DNA from: Paratractidigestivibacter faecalis | GTDB lineage: Bacteria; Actinomycetota; Coriobacteriia; Coriobacteriales; Atopobiaceae | Assembly (NCBI RefSeq): GCF_003416765.1 | Contig: NZ_QSNG01000001.1 | Coordinates: 1,328,742 to 1,392,741, forward strand | Reading direction: 5' to 3' | Length of the DNA stretch: 64,000 nt | Part shown: positions 41,503-49,900 of the stretch, one piece after another | Layout: each line of letters begins with the position of its first letter | Position numbering within the stretch: position 1 is the first letter of the stretch | Notes under the pieces: model-generated | Databases searched by the model: none | What the model was told of the DNA's origin: nothing | What the model saw: only the letters and a program-made list of their open reading frames with translations | Program-made: the position numbers and the translations under genes

Positions 41503-42903
41503 TTGGTTGAGAACCTCTGCATGCTCGCGGTCATCATGGCCCTCGTCCTTGGATGCTCGTTTCTGGCGAGCCTCATTCCCGGGCGGCCCGTGCCCGAGGT
41601 GGTGTTCTTCGTCTTTGCGGGCGCCATCGTGGGGCCCAACTGCCTGGGGCTGGTCCAGCCACTGGACGGCCTTGCGCTCATAAGCCGCCTGGGCATGGGG
41701 CTTCTCTTCCTCATGGCGGGCTACGAGCTCGACCCTCGCGAGCTTGCCGGAAGGATGGGCAGGCACGCAGCCGTGTGCTGGGCCGTCTCAGCCGCGCTGG
41801 CCTTCCTGGTCACGCCGCGGCTGGGGCTGGGCCTCTCCCCCACCGGCACGGCCGCCTTCGCCATCGCGCTCACCACCACGGCCTACGGAACCCTCGTGCC
41901 CATCATGCGCGACCGCGGGCTAGGCGGCACGCGGGTGGGCCGGGTCGTTGTGGCCTACGGCGCCATGGGAGAGATCCTGCCCGTGCTGGCGATGTCGCTT
42001 TTGCTCTCTCCCCACCGCTCGACGTCCATGAACCTGGCCGTGCTGGCAGGCTTCTTCGTGCTATGCCTGGTGGTGGCCGTCCGCGCCGAGCGCGCCCGGG
42101 ACGTGGGCACCAAGCTCTCCGACTTCCTGCACCAGAACGCCGAGAACGCGGGCTCCCAGCCGACGCTGCGCGCGGCGGTCCTCTTGCTGGTGGCGCTTCT
42201 GGCCCTGGCCGAGATGCTTGACCTGGACGCCGTGCTGGCGGCGTTTGCCGCCGGCTTCATCCTGCGCCACGTGGTGGGCAGGGACGGCGGCCACCGCGTC
42301 ATGCAGAAGGTGGAGGTCGTGGGCAACGGCCTGTTTGTGCCGGCGTTCTTTGTGTACTCGGGACTGGGCATAGACTTTGCGGCCGTGGGCGCCGACCCCG
42401 GCCTGCTGTTGACGTTCATGGCGCTGCTGCTTGCGGTGCGCGCCATCCCGCTGGGCCTTTCTCTCTCCGCCTTCCCCGAGACCCGCGACATGCCGCTTGG
42501 CGAGAAGGTCTCGGCCTCGCTCTACTGCACCATGGCACTGCCCCTCATCGTGGCGCTCACCGAGGCGGCCACCCGCGCGGGCGCCATGGACGAGCAGATG
42601 GCGAGCGTCCTCGTGACCTCGGGCGCGCTCTCGGTGCTGGCCATCCCCGTCATCACGTCCTTCTTCCGCGTGGCCATTGCGGCTCACCCGGTGGAGGCCG
42701 CGCGCGAGGTGGCCGAGCATCCGAAGGAGCTGCGCCGCATCATCCACGAGCACCAGGAGCACGCCCACGAGGTGGCCGAGCGCTTCCACGAGGAGCGCCG
42801 CGAGCTGCGCCGTCGCGGCGTGAGGCTCTCCTCGGCAGACTTCCTGGCCCAGGAGCGCGAACCCAAAACGAGCGCCGACGGCGGCGAACAGACCCGCAGC
42901 TAG
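41503..42903 (+). CDS. CPA2-family monovalent cation/proton antiporter
   Basis: A 466-residue membrane protein with about 12-13 helices of the Na+/H+ exchanger (KefB/NapA-like) fold, for example GRPVPEVVFFVFAGAIVGPNCLGL near the N-terminus and the ELDPREL segment after helix 3, then AAFAAGFILRHVVG. The C-terminal 70 residues are cytoplasmic and His/Glu-rich (HEHQEHAHEVAE), perhaps a metal- or pH-responsive tail. There is no RCK domain. The TTG at 41503 is chosen because TTGGAG lies 6 bp upstream. It is convergent with the ECF operon. Confidence 0.82.
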   Translation: MVENLCMLAVIMALVLGCSFLASLIPGRPVPEVVFFVFAGAIVGPNCLGLVQPLDGLALISRLGMGLLFLMAGYELDPRELAGRMGRHAAVCWAVSAALAFLVTPRLGLGLSPTGTAAFAIALTTTAYGTLVPIMRDRGLGGTRVGRVVVAYGAMGEILPVLAMSLLLSPHRSTSMNLAVLAGFFVLCLVVAVRAERARDVGTKLSDFLHQNAENAGSQPTLRAAVLLLVALLALAEMLDLDAVLAAFAAGFILRHVVGRDGGHRVMQKVEVVGNGLFVPAFFVYSGLGIDFAAVGADPGLLLTFMALLLAVRAIPLGLSLSAFPETRDMPLGEKVSASLYCTMALPLIVALTEAATRAGAMDEQMASVLVTSGALSVLAIPVITSFFRVAIAAHPVEAAREVAEHPKELRRIIHEHQEHAHEVAERFHEERRELRRRGVRLSSADFLAQEREPKTSADGGEQTRS

Positions 42904-43002
42904 ACGATTTAGGTTCGGGCTGCGGCCGCCCTCGCGGTCTCTGCGGCCATCGCCCTTTCACGAGCTGGGAATTTGTCGAGACACACCTCGCCGGCGGCTA
43001 CC

Positions 43003-43041
43003 CCTCTGAACCCAAATCGGAATCCGATTTGGGTTCAGAGG
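43003..43041. repeat. 39 bp perfect palindrome at the end of the ECF operon
   Basis: CCTCTGAACCCAAATCGGA, a single-base centre, then its exact complement. It contains the stop codon of the S-component gene. No T tract follows, so it is either a 3'-end stabiliser or a mobile palindrome rather than a typical terminator. Confidence 0.75.
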
Positions 43042-43724
43042 TCGTACTTGCGGACCACGCGGCGGATGGAGCGGCCCCACGGCAGCCAGATGACGGCCAG
43101 GAACGCCGCCGTGGCCACGCCGTGGACGCAGTCCAGCGGGAAGCCCGCCGCGTAGGCGGCAAGCACGGACGGCCAGGTGAGTGGCCTCACAAACCCCAGG
43201 ACGTAATAGCCGTTGAGGATGGCGCCGTACATGAGGGCCGAGAGAAAGCCCCACGCGTAGAGGACGCCTCCGCGCTCCAGCAGGCCGCGGTCCGCAATGA
43301 CCCCGCCAAGGTAGCCCACCAGGCCCCATGCATACATCTGCCAGGGGGTCCACGAGCCTTGGCCGAAGAAGAAGTTGGACACCAGGGCGGCCACCGCCCC
43401 CACCATGAAGCCACTCCTGCGCCCCAGGGTGGCCCCGGCAATAACGGCAATAGCCGAGACCGGCTTCACGTCTGGAATGGGCGCGAAGAGGACGCGCCCG
43501 GCAGCGGCCGTCGCGGCAAGCACGGCCGTGGGCATGAGCTGGCGCAGCGGCGGTCGGGACGCCTCGAAACTCGCAAAGACCAACCCCACGGCAAGAAGCG
43601 ACACGAGCAGCGTAAGTCCCGCCGTAGCGTCAACGCCGGACAGCGCCAACGTCACCATCAGGATGGGAACCGCCAGAAGTGCCGGCAACTCGAGGACGGA
43701 TAGCGTGCGGGAGACCCTGCTCAT
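43035..43724 (-). CDS. ECF transporter S component, probable corrinoid-type specificity
   Basis: A 229-residue, six-helix membrane protein. VKPVSAIAVIAG, ALVSNFFFGQGSWTPWQMYAWG and AYAAGFPLDCVHG match the S-component subfamily I know from DUF4430-linked ECF systems, for which cobalamin has been proposed. It captures the substrate for the EcfT/EcfAA module encoded just upstream. The ATG at 43724 lies 8 bp after the ATPase stop. Substrate assignment is inference from context. Confidence 0.75.
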   Translation of the reverse strand: MSRVSRTLSVLELPALLAVPILMVTLALSGVDATAGLTLLVSLLAVGLVFASFEASRPPLRQLMPTAVLAATAAAGRVLFAPIPDVKPVSAIAVIAGATLGRRSGFMVGAVAALVSNFFFGQGSWTPWQMYAWGLVGYLGGVIADRGLLERGGVLYAWGFLSALMYGAILNGYYVLGFVRPLTWPSVLAAYAAGFPLDCVHGVATAAFLAVIWLPWGRSIRRVVRKYDL

Positions 43725-43732
43725 GGCGCCCC

Positions 43733-45148
43733 CTAGCCCCGCCACACCCACGAGTCGGAGAAGAACTCCGCCGTGGGCTGCGTGCAGGTGATCTGGCCGT
43801 CAAAGAGCAAGGAGACGTCATCCGCCACGGCACGGGCAAAGCCCAGGTCGTGCGTGGCGAGAAGCACCGTCGCCCCAGCCTGCGCCGCCCGGGAGACCTC
43901 GGAGGCAACCCAGGCTCGGGCGTGGTCGTCCAGGCCTTTGGTGGGCTCGTCCAGCAGGAGGAGCAGCGGGTGAGTGAGCAGGAGCTTCTCCAGGGCAAGC
44001 ATCTGCTGCTGACCCCCGGAGAGGTCATAGGGATGTCGGTCGGCTGCGTCGACCAGCCCCAGACGCTCCAGGGCGGAGGCGACCTCGGCCTCTCCGTACC
44101 CAGCGCCAGAGGACCACTCCGTCAGCTCCTCGTGCACCGTCTCGCACGCAAGGACCGCCTTGGGAGACTGCGGCAGGAGCGCCTGAGCATCGGCCAGGCG
44201 GTTTCTCACGCGGCCACGTTGCGGCCTGGCCACGCCAGCCGCAAGCGAGAGGAGCGTGGACTTGCCGCTTCCATTGCCGCCCACGAGGGCACGCACTTCT
44301 CCCCGGCAAAGCTCCAGGTCGAGCCCGCGCAGGACCCAGTCAGCGTCGCGCGAGTAGCGCAGCCAGGCGTCGCTGACGCCAAGCACGACCTCGCTTGAGC
44401 GCTCGCGCGGGGGCTTTGCAGGGAGCGGGCGCGGACCGGCGAGGCCCGCAAGGTCGCGTGGGCGCACCTCGCCCCCGGCCACCTCGAAGGCGCAGGTGGC
44501 GTACTCGACCATGGGCGCGGGCGCATGCGTGGCCACCACCACCGTCACGCCCAGCTCGCGGTTGGCACGAAAGAGCAGCGAGAGAAAGCTCTTCTCGGCA
44601 ATGGGGTCGAGCATGCTGGTGGGCTCGTCAAGAAGCAGGAGTCGAGGACGCATGGCCAGCGTCGAGGCAAGGGCAAGAAGCTGACGCTGGCCACCCGAGA
44701 GCTCGGCCGTGTGGGCGCGAAACCACGGCTCCATGCCAAAGAAGTTGCAGGTCTCAGCCACGCGTCGGCGCATCTGGGGCTCAGGCACGCCGAGGTTTTC
44801 CATACCAAAGGCCATCTCGTGCCAGACGGTGTCGCAGACCACCTGAGCGTCCGGGCTCTGGAAGACGTAGCCCACCAGTCGAGCGGACTCCAGGGGCGAG
44901 AGCTCCCCCACCGCGCGACCAAAGATGCGAACCTGTCCCCTCAGGTCGCCAACGGGAGCAATCTCGGGCTTGGCCAGGCGCAGAAGCGTGGACTTGCCCG
45001 CGCCCGTTCCGCCAACGAGAAGGGCAAACGCGCCCTCGGGCACGTCCAGATCGGCTTGCTCAAGCACGGGCGCCGCGGCGCCGGGATAGGCAAAGCGAAC
45101 GCCGCTCATCTGCAGGGCCGGGCACGTGGCCGACTCAGAAGCGCTCAT
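43733..45148 (-). CDS. fused ECF transporter ATPase (EcfA-EcfA')
   Basis: A 471-residue tandem of two ABC ATPase domains. Domain 1: Walker A GGTGAGKST, Q-loop FQSPDAQVV, signature ELSGGQRQ, Walker B LLLLDEPTS. Domain 2: GGNGSGKST, LPQSPKA, DLSGGQQQ, LLLLDEPTKG. ECF modules use an A-A' pair, here in a single chain. The ATG overlaps the EcfT stop as ATGA. It energises uptake by the S component. Confidence 0.92.
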   Translation of the reverse strand: MSASESATCPALQMSGVRFAYPGAAAPVLEQADLDVPEGAFALLVGGTGAGKSTLLRLAKPEIAPVGDLRGQVRIFGRAVGELSPLESARLVGYVFQSPDAQVVCDTVWHEMAFGMENLGVPEPQMRRRVAETCNFFGMEPWFRAHTAELSGGQRQLLALASTLAMRPRLLLLDEPTSMLDPIAEKSFLSLLFRANRELGVTVVVATHAPAPMVEYATCAFEVAGGEVRPRDLAGLAGPRPLPAKPPRERSSEVVLGVSDAWLRYSRDADWVLRGLDLELCRGEVRALVGGNGSGKSTLLSLAAGVARPQRGRVRNRLADAQALLPQSPKAVLACETVHEELTEWSSGAGYGEAEVASALERLGLVDAADRHPYDLSGGQQQMLALEKLLLTHPLLLLLDEPTKGLDDHARAWVASEVSRAAQAGATVLLATHDLGFARAVADDVSLLFDGQITCTQPTAEFFSDSWVWRG

Positions 45149-46020
45149 TCAAAGGACCTCCAGCGAAGCCGTTCCGCAAGCGCCGCCGCGCTGGGCAGCA
45201 GCATGAGGACGGCATAGGGTACGTAGCCCCACCACGCACGCAGCATGGGCATAGCGGGATAGAAGCGCCACTGCCCGCAGGCAGCGGCGGCCAGCACGGC
45301 GCAGAGCGCAGAGAGCAGCACAATCCCGCAGACGGCGAGAATGTCCTCCCCACGCAGGCGCTCCGGACGATAGCAGGTGCGCGGAGAGCCGGACTCCCAA
45401 CCGCGGGCCCTCATGGCGTCAGCTCGCTCGAGGGAGTCCTCAAGCGACCAGGCCATGAGCTGGGTAGTGACGCGCGTGAGACGAGCCGTCGGCGAGGGGG
45501 CCGCGCCCGCCGCCGTGCAGGCGTCAAGCGACGCCTGCACGCCGCGGCTGCGCCGTAGAAGCTGCGGCGCCAGCTGAGAGGCCATCGAGACCAGAAGGCT
45601 CACGGAGGCGGCGCGGCCGTGGCCCAGTGCCAGCAGGCGGTCCTGGGTGAGCACGCAAGCCGCGTCCTCCAGCCACACCACCGCAGAGACCATGAGGCCC
45701 CCCATGCAGGCGCCATAGGCCAGGCTCTCCAGATAGACCCGCACCGGGCCCACGGAGAGAAGCAGGGTGGAGCCCGAGGCCGAGAACAGCGGGTTGGCAA
45801 GGCACACCAGAGCCAACATGGGCAGCTGCCACCTCAGGCCAGAGGCCGTGGCACGCAGGCCACGGGCGAGCGCCGAGAAGAGCAAGGCCCCCGCAAGCGA
45901 GAGCGCCACCAGCACTGGCTGGACGCAGAACATGGTGAGGCAGGTCACGGCCAGAAAGCACGCCACCGGGACTGCCGCGTGGCAGGCGTCAAACGCCACG
46001 CGTCTCTCGACCGTCGTCAT
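45145..46020 (-). CDS. ECF transporter transmembrane coupling protein EcfT
   Basis: A 291-residue membrane protein with five to six helices and the coupling-helix signature ADAMRARGWESG (the ARG motif that docks on the ATPases). The ATG at 46020 follows GAGAGGAGG; an upstream in-frame start at 46041 is less likely. It is followed, with overlap, by the fused ATPase gene. Confidence 0.9.
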   Translation of the reverse strand: MTTVERRVAFDACHAAVPVACFLAVTCLTMFCVQPVLVALSLAGALLFSALARGLRATASGLRWQLPMLALVCLANPLFSASGSTLLLSVGPVRVYLESLAYGACMGGLMVSAVVWLEDAACVLTQDRLLALGHGRAASVSLLVSMASQLAPQLLRRSRGVQASLDACTAAGAAPSPTARLTRVTTQLMAWSLEDSLERADAMRARGWESGSPRTCYRPERLRGEDILAVCGIVLLSALCAVLAAAACGQWRFYPAMPMLRAWWGYVPYAVLMLLPSAAALAERLRWRSFE

Positions 46021-46050
46021 GAGTGACCCTCCTCTCCCCAATGCGTGGTG

Positions 46051-46115
46051 GCCATTATAGAAGGCGCGGGACGCCGCCCGGAAGGAAGGCGCCCCGCGCA
46101 GAAAACGGGCTCAAC
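46051..46115 (-). promoter_or_regulatory. possible internal promoter before ecfT
   Basis: The minus strand has an extended -10-like TTCTATAATGG 30 bp before the ecfT start, preceded by a GC-rich hairpin (GCGCGGG/CCCGCGC). No clear -35 is seen. The hairpin plus -10 may allow separate control of the ECF genes and the surface-protein genes. Confidence 0.4.
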
Positions 46116-46120
46116 TCGTT

Positions 46121-46915
46121 CTAGTACTCGACGTTGTCATACCACCAGTAGACGGAGTCGCCATCGGAGAGCTCATAGCTCGAGCAGGCGTAGTTGGGCA
46201 CCACGCCGTTGACGGAGTAGAGCCAGCCGCTCATCCCGCCGTGGTCCTTCTCGGCAAGGCCGGCGATGGAGCTCACGTACATGCCATAGCCGGTGCTCTT
46301 GGCGTTGTACGAGACCCCGCTGGCGGCCAGGGCGTCGTAGACGGTGGAGCCGGGCTCCAGCGAGAGCGTGGCCGAGGAGCTGCCGGCACCGGCCCTAGAG
46401 CCATCGACGGTGATGGTCACCGTGATGCGCGCCGGGCGAGAAGGGCTTGCGGCGGAGCCAGAGGAAGGGGCGCCTGGCGCGGGTGAGGACTGGCTGCCCG
46501 AGGAGGAGCCAGTGGCGCCACCGGAGGAAGCCGAGGCGCTCGGCGCAGAGCCGGAGGGCGCCGAGGCCGAGTCGGAAGAGGACGGAGCGGCGGCGCCCGC
46601 AGAGGCGGAACCGGCGTCCGCACCGGCATCGTCCGGCTGGGACTCCTCGGGGTTCCCGTCAGGCTCTTCCGAGGCCTGCGTCGCGCTCTGGTCCTGGGGA
46701 TCAAGCTCGATGGATGCCGCAGGCGCGTCTTGCTCCACGGTTTGCAGCGCCCCTCCCGGGAAGGCGAGGGGGTCATTCCCCTGGGAATACTCCCAGGCGG
46801 ACCAGCCGCAGAACACGATGGCCACGGTGGCCAGCACGGCCACCACCGGTCGCAGAACGCGCAGGGCGTCACTGCGACCGGAGGCATTCGGGCGCGTGCT
46901 TCCGGAGGGAGCCAC
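46121..46915 (-). CDS. membrane-anchored DUF4430-domain surface protein
   Basis: A 264-residue protein: short basic N-terminus, a membrane helix at about residues 22-45 (VVAVLATVAIVFCGWSAW), a Ser/Ala/Pro-rich linker, and a C-terminal DUF4430 domain (STVYDALAASGVSYNAK, GGMSGWLYSVNGV, DSVYWWY). DUF4430 resembles the C-terminal domain of transcobalamin/intrinsic factor, so a corrinoid-binding role is proposed. The GTG overlaps the upstream stop as TAGTG. Confidence 0.8.
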   Translation of the reverse strand: MAPSGSTRPNASGRSDALRVLRPVVAVLATVAIVFCGWSAWEYSQGNDPLAFPGGALQTVEQDAPAASIELDPQDQSATQASEEPDGNPEESQPDDAGADAGSASAGAAAPSSSDSASAPSGSAPSASASSGGATGSSSGSQSSPAPGAPSSGSAASPSRPARITVTITVDGSRAGAGSSSATLSLEPGSTVYDALAASGVSYNAKSTGYGMYVSSIAGLAEKDHGGMSGWLYSVNGVVPNYACSSYELSDGDSVYWWYDNVEY

Positions 46916-49900
46916 TAGGCCTCCTCCCCCTTCCTCTTGCGGCCGGCGAGAAGCGCGGCAATGATCGCCACGAAGCCAAGGCCGATGCCCACGAAGGGCC
47001 AGACGGGCGTCTGGGACTGAGCCTCGCGTGCGGCCTCGGCGCCGGTGTCGGCGGAGGTGGTGGCGGCAGTGTCAGCGGGCTTGGCATCCCCGGAGGCGCT
47101 GACGCCATCCTTGGCCTGCCGCCCGTCGGCCTTCTCACCATCGGAGGCGCCGCCTGCAGCAGCGGCCCCATCGTTGGCGTTAGGGGCGAGGGCAATGCTG
47201 GGCTTGGGGGCACCAGGCTGGTTGGGAGCGTTGCCGTTGTTGTCGTCCGTGCCGCCGCCGAGGCCACCGTTGCCGCCAGGCTGCGTGCCCGGGTTGGTCG
47301 GCTGGGTCGGGGTGGACGGATCAATCACGGGCGCGGTGCTCTCCCACTTGGCGTAGAGCGTCATGTCGCCAGTGACGGGCGTGGAGAAGTCCCACTTGGA
47401 ACCATCGGCCGTGTACCAGCCGAGGAAGCGGTAGCCGGCACGCACCGGATCGGCCACGGGGGCCATGGGCTTGTTCTGGACCGGCGTGGCGGAAGGCACG
47501 GTGCTGCCGCCATTGCTGTCAAAGCTCACGCGATAGCCGGCGGCCGCCTTGAGCGCAAAGAGGGTACCGGAGTCGTTGGTGTAGTAAAGGTTGCCGGCAG
47601 CGTCGGCAACGACGCTCGCGGTGCAGTAGTTGGCCTCGGAGCCGCTGGGGGTGTAGACCTCGGCAACCTCTCCCGTGGACTGGCTGTAGCGGTAGAGCGA
47701 ACCCGGGTTCTTGTTGCAGGTGAAGTAGACGTAGGTGTCGTCACCCTGGACGCTGACCACGGGGGACGCTTGCACGTTGGCGCGGGCGCCCATGTCAACG
47801 GTCTTCTCCACCGTCATGCTTGCGAGGTCGATAACGGTGAACTGACCGTTGTAGGAGGCATCGTTTCCGCCGATGTAGGCCTTGCCGCCCGCCACGGCCG
47901 GCGTGGACGTGGAGGTGTTGGCAAAGGCGCAGCTGGACTCGATGGCAAGCTCGTCGCCGTCGCGGACGATCTTGTACAGCGTCGCAGGCTGGCGGCCGAC
48001 GGCCAGGAAGACCTGCTTGCCGCCCTCGGTGCCGGCGCTGACGACGGTGGCTCGGATGGGGTTGTCACCAATGCTCACGGAGGACTTGACCTCGCCGGTG
48101 GCGCCGTCCACCAGGTTCACGCGGCCGCCCTCGTCGCCGATGACGAGGTCGGAGCCGGAGGCGCAGGCGCCGGCCCAGTAGTAGCCCTCGCCCGTGGAGC
48201 CGCCGGACTTGACGGTGAGCTTGGTCCACCTGACCTCGCCGGTGGAAAGGTCGACGCAGGTCATGGCACCCGCAGAGGCCGTACCGCTGTAGCTCACGCC
48301 CGCGACGAACTCCGCGTATACGCAGCCGTTGGCCAGGGTCATCGTGGAGTTGGCCTGGTAGCGCCCACCCACGGCAGGGGCGTCGAGCGCCTTGGTCTTC
48401 CAGACGCACTCGAGCGTCTCCGCGGAGAAGGCGGCAAGAGAGCCGTCGTCGTTGGCGCAGACGATGAGGCCGTTCGCATACACGGGACGCGAGAAGTACG
48501 AGGTGCTGCCACCCTTGTTGACGCGGCCTACCACGGCACCCGTGGAGTCAATCTTGATGAGGTCGGTGTTGGTGGTCAGGAAGACGTAGCCACCGGCGAT
48601 GACGGGGTCGCCCAGGGCAACCCAGGGGTCGCCGTCGGTCTTGAGGTTGACCTTCCAGAGCTCCTCGGCGGCGTCGGAGGGCGTGGGCACGTTCACGAGC
48701 GTCGTCGAGCCGCCGTTGCCAAAGCCGCTCCAGCCGGCGTCCCAGTCCGGACGGGGCGCCAGGGGGTTGATGATGACGGAGTCCAGGGGGTTCTCGCCAT
48801 ATGCGGAGTAGACCCACTGCACGTTGTCGCCAGGCTTGAGCGTGACCTGGCTCGCGCCCAGGTCAGAGGACTTGCCGTTGACGAAGAGCTGCCAGTACTT
48901 GCCCGTGTCCTGGTCGTAGCCGAGCTTGCGGCCGTCGGCGGAGGTGATGTCGGAGAGGTAGTAGCCGTACGCGGTGTCGCTGGAGGTGTGGGCAAGGCCT
49001 GCGGCCTGGAGCGCCTGCTCGGTGAGGTCGGCCGCCGTGGAGCCGGAGGTCAGCTTGACGTCGGTCTGCTGGGCCCACACGGAGTTGTTGCCGTTGGCGT
49101 CCGGACCGACGAAGGACACGGACACCTTGACCTTGGCGTTGTTGATGTCGTCGATGCTGGCGCCATAGGCGGAGTAGTACAGGACGACGGAGTCGCCGGG
49201 CTTGAGGGCAACCTGGTCGGCGGTGACGTCGGAGGCAACGCCGTTGACGAAGAGCTGCCAGTACTTGTGCGTGTCCTGGTCGTAGCCGAGCTTGCGACCA
49301 TCGGCGGAGGTGATGTCCTTGAGGTAGTAGCCGTACGCGGTGGTGCTGGAGGTGTGCTCGAGGCCCATCTCGGTCAGGACGGACTCGATGAGCTCGTCTG
49401 CCGTGGAGCCGTAGGCAACCTGGCGGCTGGCGTCGGACCAGACCTCGTCGGTGCCGTCGGCGTCAATGCCCACGAGCTGGAAGGGCACGGAGATCTGCGG
49501 GTCGGTGTGGTCGGTAGTGCCCACGACGCGATAGGTGGCCGTGACCTGCTGGTCGACGAGGCTCTGGAGCTTTGCGTTCTCGGGGTGGGCCTCCGCGAGG
49601 CTGCGGTACTTCTCGTAGGTGAGGTTGCTCGTGACGGTAACGAGGGTGTCGGCGGCAGGCTGCGTGACGCGCAGGGTCTCGTCGGCGACGACGCTCGTGT
49701 CGCTGGAGCGGTACGTGCGCCAGTTGGTGCTCGCCATGGGGTCATAGCCGGGCAAGTCATCGGCGACGACGTAGGCGTACTGGCTGTCCTTGCCCTTGCG
49801 GTACTCCACGCCGCCGTCGGCGGTGGGGGCGGCCTCGGCAAAGGTGGCGAGGTCCTTGCTCACGGCGTCGGCGGACTCGTTCTCGCCGAGAAGCGCGTTC

